The notes under the pieces are model-generated. The model did not search any database, was not told where the DNA came from, and saw nothing but the letters and a program-made list of their open reading frames with translations. DNA of 64,000 nucleotides from Agroathelia rolfsii (Eukaryota; Basidiomycota; Agaricomycetes; Amylocorticiales; Amylocorticiaceae), in the NCBI GenBank assembly GCA_018343915.1, contig JABRWF010000001.1:4836001-4900000 (forward strand). The letters are read 5' to 3'. The position numbers and the translations under genes are program-made. Positions 35,045 through 45,924 of the stretch are shown one piece after another. The stretch's first letter is position 1. Each line of letters starts with the position of its first letter.

Positions 35045-35754
35045 ACCCGACAAGCTGGCAGCATCATTACGCAACTTCGCACAGGCCATTCCGCTCTTAA
35101 TGCATTCCTCTCGAGAATTAAAGCAGTGGACTCCCCACTATGCACGAGATGTAGGATGCCTGAGACAACTGAACATTTCCTTCTGACATGCCTAAGATTC
35201 ACTACAACTCGACATTCACTATGCACGGCTATTAAAGGCCCCTTCTCTCTCTCCAATCTCCTTTCAAAAAACTGTAATATAACATACGTACGAGACACTC
35301 GCCGTTTCCCGCAGTACACAAATCTCCTCTGATGTCTCCCTCCCAGGTTACCTCTTCACCTGCCCCCTCTTACCATGCCGAGTCTCTCTCTTTGCCTCTT
35401 TTCAATTCCCCCTTCCCTTCCCCTCCCCCTTTGTCTGTTATCTTTATCTCGTTTCTCTTTATTCTTGCCTCTCTGCCTTCTCCCCTATATCTTCTCCCCC
35501 CCTCCCCCCCAAATTCTTCACTCGCAATCATTATCTGCCCTCCAATACCCCTTTTACTCACATACTAATTCAGCATCTTCTGTTGCAACCCGTCGCAGGG
35601 CACTCAAACCTCTGGAATCGCACCAAGAACTACATCGCACCCACACTACGCTTACACTTACACTTTATGTATATCGCATTCATACACTGTAAAAGTGGCA
35701 ACATAGGCCTTAAAGGCCTGATACTGCCACTATAAATAAATGGATTTATGAATG
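35045..35754 (+). mobile_element. 5'-truncated LINE (non-LTR retrotransposon) 3' end
   Basis: The first 290 bp encode the C-terminal part of a LINE ORF2 protein: LRTGHSALNAFLSRIKAVDS, then PLCTRCRMPETTEHFLLTCL. This is the Cys-His (C-x2-C...H-x4-C) segment found at the end of Tad/I-like reverse transcriptase proteins, closing at a TGA near 35333. A pyrimidine-rich 3' UTR follows, then a tail (ggcctgatactgccac, tataaataaatgg) of the kind that ends such elements. All upstream reverse transcriptase and endonuclease sequence is absent. The 13-bp target-site duplication flanks it exactly. Dead on arrival copy. Confidence 0.88.
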
Positions 35755-35767
35755 AACATTGAAAATT
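35755..35767. repeat. Target-site duplication of the LINE, right copy
   Basis: Second copy of AACATTGAAAATT; its last bases also begin the right foldback arm. Confidence 0.8.
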
Positions 35768-36098
35768 CTCAACTTTCGGATTTTCTATACCTTCATCGAA
35801 TTTTCCTTTGCTCAAGATATTTTTTCTATAGCATATAACCACTGTATACGCCTCAGGAAAGATATTTTTACCTCAAAATAAGATTGCTGTTACGGTGCTG
35901 ACTCTGAGCATATATAAACCCTACGTACCTTTACAGCCAAATTACAGAATTTCTAAAATTTACCGATGCAAGTGGCTAGAAGGTGTATTGAAGACCTCTA
36001 ATGAATTTTTATTTGAAGTGAAATGGTGTAGAAGTGACTGAAATATGCAAAATATACATTCATGGAAACTTTTGTGGACTGCGAGTATATAAGTATCA
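35761..36098 (-). repeat. Right arm of a large foldback element
   Basis: Inverted partner of 34667-35003. With the LINE removed, the two arms would be separated by a loop of only about 40 bp, so the original element was a near-perfect hairpin of about 0.7 kb. Confidence 0.88.
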
Positions 36099-36534
36099 AG
36101 CTTATGCACCCGGGCCGGCCAATTAAGTTTGGGATCCGACATTCACTTTGTCTAACCTCCATTCGGAATTTATTTTTACATTTTTTCAGCTTTTGTTTTG
36201 TATTCCAGTGCATTCAACTACATATTGGATATTATCTTCATAGATTTACAGTTTTCACCTGTTATGATGACATTGCCTACGAATACAAATACATACTAGT
36301 CACCTGTGCGCTACTGGGACCCCAACCTTCTGCATGTTGCGTTCCCCTTACATTTTTCACAGGTGTAGCTAGGCCGGAGTTCATTTCCACTAAGGAGAAT
36401 TAGATAGGCAATAAATAGAGAGTAAGACTTAAATCTCAATAGCAATTCAACTTATCTATTGTACTAGTATAGTGACGATGAAATCGTCCTTTTCCACTGT
36501 ATCAGTGGTGGATCTAAACCAGGATCCGGAAGTA

Positions 36535-37917
36535 CTAGCAGGCCTCATCCCCAAGATGATTATTAAGGTCATGTAAGGAAAATACAGAACTATTACTGTA
36601 GGTAACATCAGGAATGGTGCAGCCATGATTATCCAAATATGATGATTGCGTATGTATAGAAGGTGTTGCACATCTTTGCCCATCAAATTCATATAGCATT
36701 GATGATGTAGTAATATTATCTCTGAAACCATCAGTGCCTATGTTTATCCTATATGTCATTTGACTCGAAGTACGAGAAGCAAATTTCATTGAACTGAGAT
36801 GTGTTGGATTGCGTCGAAATTTTCTTGGTATGTCCTTACTCCAAGCATTGCCCATAGAGACGCGGAGGATAATATGCTGCGGAGAGATAGCCTGGAACAA
36901 GTATGAATAGTGTGAGAGGCATGTATTTTACAACGGATGGTAATGGATGAGAAATACTTACACAGGTAGCGCACCAGACCAAATTAAACGATTCCTGATA
37001 TGGCGAATTAACGCCTAACAGAATACAGCTAATAATGCCAAATATGCAAAAAATTGCTGCGGACTCAACAAGTATGGCGCATGCACCCAAATAAGACGCC
37101 ATTACTTCTTCTTCCAAGTAACCCTGAAGTTTGCAATGAAAGAAAAGCAAACGGCCACAAATCATCGTAGTGACGATGGCATTCAAGCCAATGTTTAGAG
37201 AATAAGAAGATATTTCCAGAATCCGACCTACTTCCCGGTCAGGAAAGCCGGTAGTTGATGCCATGATCTGGGTGACGACAAATAGTGCTGTTATAACCAT
37301 GAGCTGGTGTCACTAATAATTTCAACGCATGTCTGTAGAAAAAGCATACACGTGAATGCAATAACGCATAACAGCGGCAGTAGTAAAACCCATTTTCTGT
37401 TATTGAAGATCACATAATAGCGGTATGTCTAGTGTTAGTTGGGTGGTTATCTAGCTTTTCTTTTCCTGTTCTTAGCATAAAATGACAGCTTACAAGTAAA
37501 AGAGATGCAAGAGTATCCGCAATAGTCTGTGCCGTGTCTGCTGCAATCAAATAACCGAGTTTATTGCCGTTTTCGTAGTAATCAAATGGCCCGCCCTTGC
37601 TATTCCTATAATTGATCCACATCATATGGCCCTCCAGCATTGTATCTAGGAGCCAAACCGTGTTTAAAATAACAAGAATTATGCTGAACGAGGTGTAGAA
37701 TCGCCGATGCGCCTGTGAAACATCTTGGTTTGACCAGAGAAAACATATAGACAGCGCAAATAAGACGTAGTAGACCCCTATGTTTCATTTTAAGCAAGTC
37801 ATCCTGCAAGATATTCACTCCAAGCCTACCAAAAATTATAGCAGATATTATCAACCCGATGTAAAAAGATTGCTCAATGACCCGGGTCGTTTGGGCTAAA
37901 GATGGGTTACTTGACAT
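36535..37917 (-). CDS. Multi-helix membrane protein, paralogue A
   Basis: The start at 37917 gives MSSNPSLAQTTRVIEQSFYI and a first TM helix (GLIISAIIF). Then VYYVLFALSICFLW, RRFYTSFSIILVILNTVWLL, MLEGHMMWINYRNSKGGPFD, GYLIAADTAQTIADTLASLL and the family signature RYYVIFNNRKWVLLLPLLCV, followed by VITALFVVTQIM, GLNAIVTTMICGRLLFFHCK, SYLGACAILVESAAIFCIFG and the loop-helix SPQHIILRVSMGNAWSKD. A Ser/Thr/His-rich tail ends LGDEAC at 36535. Several introns of about 50-60 bp. Seven helices are predicted by eye. Same family as 24975-26633 and nearest to 44008-45194, to which it aligns along its whole core. No enzyme motif. Role unknown. Confidence 0.78.
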
Positions 37918-38490
37918 CCCTTCTGCTATCAAGAGAGATAGAAAGGAAACCTCGACAGCCTTTGTGGATACCTATGCATTTTATAGTCCGGGAACAAGGA
38001 CAGCTGCTTATGATACGTAGCTGATGCTATGTCTGCATAAACATATCATCAATGCTGTGGCCATGAGACCCGAGTCCAATCAGCTTCTAAGGCGATGTAA
38101 AAGATTTGATCACAAAGTTAACGCCGGATCCATTGAAAAGATGAAACACGATGCCTTGAGTTCACTGTCTAGCTTGCCGTAGGCAGGGCATACAGCAATA
38201 TATTTCAATTGGTAGAGCATTACTTAGTCATGAGATTAGAGCAAACGGCTAGAGTGGGATAAAATTTGGAATATTTCAAATCCTTGGGCCTCATGTATAA
38301 TAGCTATTTTTCGGTCCGGTATCAAAATGGCCCGAATACCTAGTATATACAGCATTGTCATGAGTCATGCCATCTATAATTCTGATGCTTAAGTATTCCG
38401 AATACCCTAGTATCTGATCATTTGGTAGTCTGGCTTCACGGGACAAATCAATAGATCATAGTTGCGATGTGATACCAATGTGATGTGATG
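37918..38490. other. Intergenic, no supported gene
   Basis: 5' flank of membrane-protein paralogue A and AT-rich sequence. No coding pattern. Confidence 0.55.
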
Positions 38491-38492
38491 TA

Positions 38493-38789
38493 CAGCGGCG
38501 TGCAAAAAAAAATTCCACCCATAATTTGTTGATTTCCACTACTTCTGTACAGACTCATGCCAAATGAAAATTCATGTGATACACCGTAGAGCCGATTGGG
38601 GTGTCCGTAGCATCGGAAATTCGATTACACTATCCAGATCTAGCCTATCACAGAAGGTATCGAGATTCCGATGCTACGGAGACCCCAATTGGCTCTACGG
38701 TGTATCATATGAATTTTCATTTGGCATAAGTCTATACAGAAGTAGTGGAAATCAACGAATTAGGGGTGTTTTTTTTTCGCATGCCACTG
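38493..38789. mobile_element. MITE-like palindromic element with Tc1/mariner-type ends
   Basis: The element is an almost complete palindrome of 297 bp centred near 38641. Its ends are CAGCGGCGTGCAAAAAAAAA on the left and, read inward on the other strand, CAGTGGCATGCGAAAAAAAA on the right. It is flanked by the dinucleotide TA on each side (38491-38492 and 38790-38791), the target duplication of Tc1/mariner transposons. Inner arms match over long tracts (for example CACCGTAGAGCC, CCGTAGCATCGGAA). No transposase frame. It would need a transposase supplied from elsewhere. Confidence 0.88.
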
Positions 38790-38791
38790 TA

Positions 38792-39223
38792 ATGTTTGAT
38801 ATAATGTGATATAAGGGGATGTACAATTTGTCTCTGAGACCAGGGGTTTAGTTGGTTGGTCTGGGTTCGTGGATTAAGAAAATAATAATTTGCACCCCCT
38901 ACATCAGGAAACGGGCGAGGTTCTACCTTTATAGCCCTACGTAGCGCTCTGTAGTTGATATCATGGTTCCATTGAACCTCGAAAAAGCTCCGGATAAAGT
39001 TTTCACGTTTTATAGCTCAAGAGGGTTTATTTTAATACAAGAAGCTTCTAATGAGTGGTTTTTGCGCTCTTATGAGAGTCTTATCTCGTAAACAAGAAGA
39101 AAATGAGTTGGGTGCTTTAAGTTAGCGGCCTTAGCCCAACTATCAGTGAATAATTACTAGACTCCCGGTCTCGCAAACAAAAATTACATCCCCCCTGATA
39201 TGATGCATACGTAATTCTAGTGC
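38792..39223. other. Intergenic between two small inverted-repeat elements, no gene seen
   Basis: AT-rich spacer without coding pattern. Confidence 0.55.
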
Positions 39224-39225
39224 TA

Positions 39226-39505
39226 CAGTCGAACCTGTCTAACATCATTAGGTTATAAAGTCATAAACTCTCTGAAACCATGCTTCTTTCGTTTCCCAAG
39301 TTTGTAAACATATTTTCTACTGCATAAACCATGCCGAGCGACTGCTTTATAAAGCAGCTTTCCGATTACGCTTCATTTATTTGGGTGTTTCGGCACTGGC
39401 CCGGCTGAAGTCTTTTCCACATTTAGTTATTTTTGGGGGACCACTATAAAGTCATATTCTCCTTTGCTTGGCACTACCGATCATGAGACTAAACAGGTTT
39501 GACTG
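39226..39505. mobile_element. Non-autonomous pogo/Fot-like element with short TIRs
   Basis: The left end CAGTCGAACCTGTCTAA and the right end, read inward, CAGTCAAACCTGTTTAG are terminal inverted repeats with about three mismatches. TA flanks both ends (39224-39225 and 39506-39507). The 280-bp interior has no transposase frame. TIRs starting CAGTC with TA duplications are usual for pogo/Fot1-type Tc1/mariner elements. It differs in sequence from the element at 38493, so two families have contributed. Confidence 0.75.
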
Positions 39506-39507
39506 TA

Positions 39508-40833
39508 TATTCTAAATGACTCTGTGACTATGTGTGACTCTTCACGCGCTTCACGACTTGATCATTCCGAGATACTGCACACACAGCGGATTTAGCCACT
39601 ACAAGTCATCGACTTTACCAAGGTTCACATGACCTACTAAGCTTCTGATTGGCTGCTTCCTGGGTAAAAGCAACGGCTTTCTGTGTGAAAAACGAAGTGA
39701 CAGCCTTCTCCGACCATGAGAGACTTTGGTGCACAGCTCTAAAATTTGGCACCAACGAAGGCTCAGCTATAAAAAAAAAAAAAAAAATTGAACCATGGAT
39801 CATGGGACAGGTGTACAAGCTCAATATCAGATGTCTCATGCTATATAGTTTCAATATGATATTAAGATGGCCTAGACTTGAAAATTCCTGCCAGTGCTTT
39901 TGATGGAGTTAATCGTTCCAGGTAGTCGCTGCCTAAGCCTGTCTTAACTCTTAATGTAATGTCATAGCATTCCTAGTATCGCGTTACATATAATCGTGAC
40001 GTGCCCCAGTCGCACTTCTAGTGAATGTAGCCTGAGAGTGGTCAACTCGGATGTCTTCTGAAGTTCTGATTTTGTAATTTTTGGCCATGCCAGTGTTTTT
40101 TCCAGGTTATTTATAGGCTACGCATCATGATCACCTTTCGGTCCCTGTCAATGAGTGCCTACTTGTTTGGTAAGGACAATATTGCTAGTTCCAGGGCCCT
40201 TGAAATTATTTTGCTCAAGAGGCAGTGGTACATGCATCGGAAAATGCTGAAGAAATATGTCGGACCTAAGCGGTCTGAGCCTCGAGTTAAATTTTTGTAG
40301 TCATATATGGCTAATATAGTTCTGTGTCAGCCAGTGGTGCTTTTATGTACTAATGCATGTAGCAGTGTAGCACTATATCGATTACTACGTAAGCCTGAGT
40401 CTCCAACTTGAACATATATTTTTAGCGTTTCCTGATATATCCGGAGAAATCAAAATTCCGACCTGCAAGTACAGTAACCAACTCGTACCCATCACAGTGG
40501 CGTTACTATTAGGGTTAACTGGCTTAACTTCAAAACGTCACAGTGAGATACTAGTAACAGAAAATTGGTTAAATCACAGGCTTTCCCTGATCTCCTTTCT
40601 GGCCTCTAAATATTATGGAAATAGAACAATTGTCATTTGCTCACTTGCATGCTGTACGCACCCGATCAAGTCACTAGCACAGCGGCTCCGCAACTTCGAA
40701 CATCATATCACCTCTAGGTACTTCGATCTATATATTTCAATGCTGTGAAACTTTGATTGGGGCTGATCGTGGTCGGCCATCTGATAAGTAGTTTTCACAC
40801 TGATTATTTTTTGTGGATGTAAATGCTGCACAG
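39508..40833. other. Intergenic, repeat-rich flank, no supported gene
   Basis: Contains a 17-base A run near 39772 and AT-rich sequence. No frame with recognisable protein features. Confidence 0.5.
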
Positions 40834-40840
40834 TATAAAA
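40834..40840 (+). promoter_or_regulatory. TATA box of the small secreted peptide gene
   Basis: TATAAAA lies 80 bp upstream of the ATG at 40920, with a C/T-rich likely start region at 40876-40900. Confidence 0.6.
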
Positions 40841-40919
40841 TGGGCTATCATTTTGCTAGTAATAACCCAGTGTAATCTCTCACGCCTCGACTCGGATTAC
40901 TGTCAATAGATTCAACACC

Positions 40920-41114
40920 ATGAAGCTTGTGCGATTCACTACCATGCTAGCTTTTACCCTCTTCATCTCTTTGCCTTCTTCTAATGCAATTCCCATGAAT
41001 ATCGGATTGGTAAGTGATACAAGCTCAACGATTCATACATCTAACCTTTGCTTTTAGGGCTCAAGAGAGCCTGGTACGGAGATTCAGTACTCAGGGGGGA
41101 ACTACCGCCTATAG
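40920..41114 (+). CDS. Candidate secreted peptide precursor of 49 residues
   Basis: Exon 1 (40920-41009) encodes a textbook signal peptide: MKLVRFTTMLAFTLFISLPS then SNA, with likely cleavage before IPMNIGL. A 48-bp intron (gtaagt ... cttttag) joins it in phase 0 to exon 2 (41058-41114): GSREPGTEIQYSGGNYRL and a TAG. The mature chain would be only about 25 residues, without Cys, rich in Gly, Tyr and charged residues. A TATA box at the usual distance supports real transcription. The same exon-2 DNA has a longer frame (to 41301), but it does not join exon 1 in frame. It could be a peptide signal, an effector or a decayed larger secreted protein. It lies in a transposon-rich island. Confidence 0.5.
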
Positions 41115-42619
41115 CTTTGTAAGTCTGACTATTGGTACCAATGCTTATGTTGAAACATCATTTAACGAAACAAGACAACATACATATGGCTTGATGTCCA
41201 TTATATCAATTTGGGAACATGTTTCTATTGTTGTAACCACAATCCATGCGGTTCAAAGCATCGGATTTAAGATTACACGATTAAGTAGATTAGATGTATA
41301 AATTTCTCTCGATGTAAATATCTCGTACTTCATCCGTTCGCCTACGTATTACCATGTACAAGGACAAACGGAATGATAACCTCGTTCTGGCTCATTAGCA
41401 TCTATTCCACAAAGTGAGGACTATACGTATCTATAACGTGGTCATGTTCAATTTGTAGCATGTGTCTATTAAAACTGGGCTATTAAATCACGACTTTACA
41501 CCGGCATTTGATTCATATGCAACTTACATGTACATCCATACAAGTACGCGCGTGACTCAGAGCAAACTCATTCTTATTTTTTGTCTTTTTTACACTTCTG
41601 TCAGGGATTTCCCCATCCCCGTGGTGCCTTGCAAGATACTAGTAATACGAAGGTAGAATCACGTAGCAGAATGGGTATCCCAGCACGAAATTACAATATT
41701 TGATTCGAGTTCATTTCCTTTTCTAAGCCTCCTTCAAGGCTTCTCATTTTCTCTTGCGAGTCTGCGGTATAATTAAAATACAAGTGCATACTAGTATACG
41801 CATTCATGTTTCTTTTCAAGCTTTTTAACTTGCTCTCATCTTTGTGCTCTCCAAATATCTTGGTCGTTATAATCATGTCTCTTCTGCTAATGGTCGTCAC
41901 GATGTGATTGTTAGATGTTTTGAAAGCCACATGATTCTGAACAAACGACCCCAGTTCTCGAATATCAACGTCATCAACTGTCACGATAATGAACGTGATT
42001 TTATTTGCTTATCATAAACTACAACAGATATCAGCATGATCGGGCGAATGATATCACTAAATATGTGCCAGTGCACCGCAGTTAATCTCTAATGTTCTTC
42101 GAAGTACGATGTTATGATACTTGCTATCATCTATGTTCACGAATCCGTGTCAAGCACAAGTACTGCAAGTGAAGAAACAAGAATTTTTCGACATCTCGAG
42201 GTGTGTATACAAGCTTATCTCAACACCCACACTAATAACCTAAAGCCTGTCTTCAAGCTTTATTACAGTATGATCGCATCATGATTCTGATTTCGAGTTG
42301 TGGCTCCTACACCCGAATAGAAAGGCGGGACGCCTGGAGCGATAGGGTTTGCAATTATAGTTTATCATGGTTATACTTCGCTACCTTACGCGTGCAGGAG
42401 TGTTCTTTCAGTCACTCCATACTAGCCCATGGTGCCGCGGCGCACATTTTACGGTGTTATCGCCTTGTCGAGTGATTGCTTCTATATTTCTCGATTGGCA
42501 GTTGTTAATAAACCATCAATCATCAATCATCGTCATACATGCTCCTGCTATTGTTCAATACACAGTTAGATAATCAACTTACCTGCACATCATCTGTAAT
42601 GGCAAAAAGAAGAGAATAA
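41115..42619. other. Intergenic, AT-rich, no supported gene
   Basis: Only short frames without motifs on either strand. Confidence 0.5.
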
Positions 42620-42930
42620 TGTTACAAAATCCCGATCAAGAACTTGAAGACCAGCCATCTTTCGTCCATGCATTCTTCACATCCACACCCTCACTCGCTC
42701 ATACCTCCTGGACGACGCCCCTGCACTCACAACGAATCCCTCCAGTAATAGAATATCGCTCGCGTAACTCCCATATACCCACACCCGGCATCGTCATTTG
42801 GGCCTTTCCCCCCTCACCGTTCTGCCCTTCGTTTTGCAGCGGGCTGAAAGTAAGACCCATTTAATTAGGCACTGCATAAACAGCTTTGCAATAGCTTGCT
42901 TCGCCTCGCACGTCAGACCATGCTGTCTGT
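42620..42930 (-). pseudogene. Degenerate copy of the 3' end of the FAD oxidoreductase gene
   Basis: Collinear and same-strand match with about 45910-46205 of the intact gene. It shares LTCEAKQAIAKLF at its upstream end, the nucleotide tract ccggcatcgtcat, and the final codons around gaagaccagcca. Small indels destroy the frame. The copy lacks all FAD-binding sequence. It stands about 1.1 kb beyond the end of membrane-protein gene B, about 4.7 kb past gene A. The order membrane protein then FAD gene is thus present twice. Confidence 0.85.
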
Positions 42931-44007
42931 GACGGGACTCCGCCAGCGGAGTGCCAAAAAACCTGTGCGTGTCCGTGAGACCTCCCAATACCGAACCCTC
43001 AACCTCGCAATTTCGGAATCGGGTTCGGCTGCGCAGACTGTAGCCGTATGTTTACATGATTATGTCTAAGTCTAAATTTTCAATAGAGATGAAAAAATAT
43101 TGTACTAGTATTTGCCATCCTTAGATATTGGCACCCACCTTCAATACAATATCCCTTAAAATTTCACATCAGAATATGTACCAAAAAGCATAAAGAGAAA
43201 GTTTTACTTCACATTGGCAAGTTTCATGATTATTCTCTACTAGTATGAAGAGTTTGGGGAAGTATTATTGAATAACTTCAGTCGACGAAGACGGGCGATT
43301 CAAAGTGGCTAGCACGTGATCTATGGATACCTACTTTGAGAAGCACGTGTACTTTTTTTTTTCAAAAAAAAAAACGTTTATATACCGCATCATGTACTGT
43401 AGACAAACTACGGTGTGAGGAGCTGTGATGACTGTTTGGTAGGTAAGGGAAGTGTGGTGTGTAGTAGCATAAGGGGAAGTTAGGAGGTTTGAAACTGTAT
43501 ACAAAATTGACCAGCCTGTTATGTTAATGAGTATCAATGGAGAGGGAAGAGTTTATGTAGCCGGGAAGGTAAAACACGATTGTTGGTTATGTGGAATAGA
43601 GGAATTATGGGCATGATGGTTGCACGTGTACACCGTAATATCAACTGTTAGAATATGTGATCCATGTGCCAGGTCACATGATTCTATCCTTATATTTACG
43701 GTAGTTTACATTATTGTTTACTATCCGTTTGACTACGTACAACGATGTACAAGTAGACAAGCAGAATACAATACTTTGTGTCGACCACTGCTCATCGTCG
43801 TCGCTCGTCGTATTTTAACATCAACTTGGAACCTTTATTTGCGTCATTAAGGCTAGTGGTGATAAAATACGCAGAATGTGCAGAACGTTGATTTGACCCA
43901 AAGAATGACCACGGTAGAGCCATAACCCCTCTCCATGCAGATAAGACTATTAGTATGCATGTATAGATCGTGTTTAAATCTTTCTTACCTGACAACCTGA
44001 ACTCGAA
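42931..44007. other. Intergenic, no supported gene
   Basis: Includes a T-run/C/A-run hairpin at about 43351-43375. AT-rich, no coding pattern. Confidence 0.5.
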
Positions 44008-45194
44008 TCAGATTTCACTCCGGTTCCGAGAAGTAAAACTTGAATCGATTGAGCCAAAGTGTGTTGAATTACTTTGGTATTTCCTTGGTATGTCTTCTTT
44101 CCAGGTATAGCCCATCGAAGCACGGAGAATTATATGCTGCGAAGCAAGGGCCTGTAAGAGCAAAAGTAATATACCATCATCATCAAACTGCTGGTATCAA
44201 GTATCAATGACACTTAGAGGACACTTACGCAAAGAGCACACCAAACTAAACTAAAGGATAGCTGGATAGGCGAATTGACCCCTACTAACACACAACTGAT
44301 AATGCCAGCTATGGAGGCAACGGTGGCTGACTCAACGAGAATAGCACAGATGCCCAAATAAGTCCTCCTTACATGTTCCTCGAGATGGCCCTGAAGTTTG
44401 TAGTGGAAGAAAAGTAGACGGCCGCATATCATCAAGGTGATAACGGCATTTAAGCCCATGGATAAGACATATGAAGTCATATTCAGGTTACCGCCAAATT
44501 TTGGACTCAGAATATCGCCAGTGGCCTCCCAGATCTGGACAATGACAAATAATACTGAACTGTTCATGAGCATATATTAGTGAAATAATATATGAAGCAG
44601 GGCCAACCTGCGAGTATAATAGTGCCCAAGAATGGCAATAAGAGAGCCCATGTCCTGTTGTTGAAGATGATGTAACAGCGAAATGTCTGGCATTCATCGA
44701 GACGTTTGTTAATCCTTGGTTTATCTGACTATGGAATTATGAAGCAATGTGAAGGCTTACCATTAACAGAGAGTCGAGGATGTTTGCAGCTGTTTTGGCC
44801 GCGTCCGCCGAAATCAAATAACCTAATTCCAGACTGTTCTCTAGGTATACCAGTGATCCACCCATATTATTCCTGTCGTTGATCCACATCATCTGAGTAT
44901 TTAATGCAGACCCTGTAAACCACATTGTGTTCAAAATGGCGGATACTATGCTGTATGAAATGTAGAATCGCCGATGTGCAGGCGATATGTTGTCATTGAA
45001 CCAAAGAAAATATACTGATAGGACGAAGAAAGCGCAATAAACCCCTGTTTTCTGTTTGAGCACTATGGTATGGATCTGGTTAAATATCTGTCTACCCAGG
45101 ACCTACCAAATACTATGCTTGATATTATGAACCCGATGTAAATGGACTGTTCGGTGACAGCCTGGGTTGACTCAGACAACGGAAAGCTTAACAT
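44008..45194 (-). CDS. Multi-helix membrane protein, paralogue B
   Basis: The start at 45194 gives MLSFPLSESTQAVTEQSIYI and helix GFIISSIVF. Core pieces match paralogue A one by one: YCAFFVLSVYFLWFNDNISP, RRFYISYSIVSAILNTMWFT, MMWINDRNNMGGSLVYLENS, LGYLISADAAKTAANILDSL, SYVLSMGLNAVITLMICGRL, RTYLGICAILVESATVASIA, and SQHIILRASMGYTWKEDIPR in the last loop. The tail is shorter than in A, ending RNRSEI at 44008. Introns occur at the same positions as in A, so the two are products of a genomic duplication. Function unknown. It is followed on the same strand by the degenerate FAD-gene tail and preceded by the intact FAD gene. Confidence 0.78.
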
Positions 45195-45924
45195 TCTTCC
45201 TGCTAATATGACTAAGCTTAGCAGCCTCTCCAGAAGTTCATGCGTTATATAGATTCCAGTCAAGAATCCATAACTGATTGATGCATCACTGATCGGCTTT
45301 TGGCATGTTGCTAGAGAGATGCGAATACGTGGGCTATATACAGCTTGAACTTGGATATTTTTACCATGCTTTTTGTGTTCGTGTGTCAAACTAACCTTGG
45401 GGTGGTATAGTACAAGATAGAGAGTATTAGGAATGTGTCGAGAACAGTCAGTGGTAAGGCTGGTGAGACTTGTGGGGTGTGGGGCACTTGGAGTCACATT
45501 CAGATCTTCATGCTCCTCAGGCATCAACGTTGCATCAACAATTGCTCACATGCGCTAATAGTCTGATGCGTGGTATCGGCTAAAGCTGATGGACGAACAG
45601 TGTACCCATTTACAGAGCACAAGATCTTATGCAAAAGTACTGGTAGCTGGAAGCCGTACAATCAACTAATAGGACGAAAGGTCTTATGCTGAACGGGTCA
45701 TACTAGCGACCAACATGGCCTTGAATCGTGACTCCGTTCATGGTATGTAAACTTAGAAATAAAATAAAATAAAAATAAAAAAACGTGGGCAAAATGTGCA
45801 CAAATCATCAGTTCTATCAAAGAGCTAAAGTCAAATCATGATCATGGTCTCAACTCTCATATGTTGACACGAAGATACACTCACAAATTGCCTATGAGCA
45901 AAAATAAAATTACAAGAATCCTCA
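45195..45924. other. Intergenic between paralogue B and the FAD gene
   Basis: Holds the promoter of paralogue B and the 3' end of the FAD gene. An A-rich microsatellite (AAAAT units) lies at about 45758-45783. An open frame running into 45527 is upstream extension without protein features. Confidence 0.5.

Noticed and set aside
35332..35568. Open frames rich in Pro/Ser/Leu
   Set aside because: They lie in the pyrimidine-rich 3' UTR of the LINE fragment and owe their length to composition.
38205..38275. tRNA-like text (TTCAATTGGTAGAGCATTAC) resembling a D-arm
   Set aside because: No B box (GGTTCRANNCC), no anticodon arm and no acceptor stem pairing.
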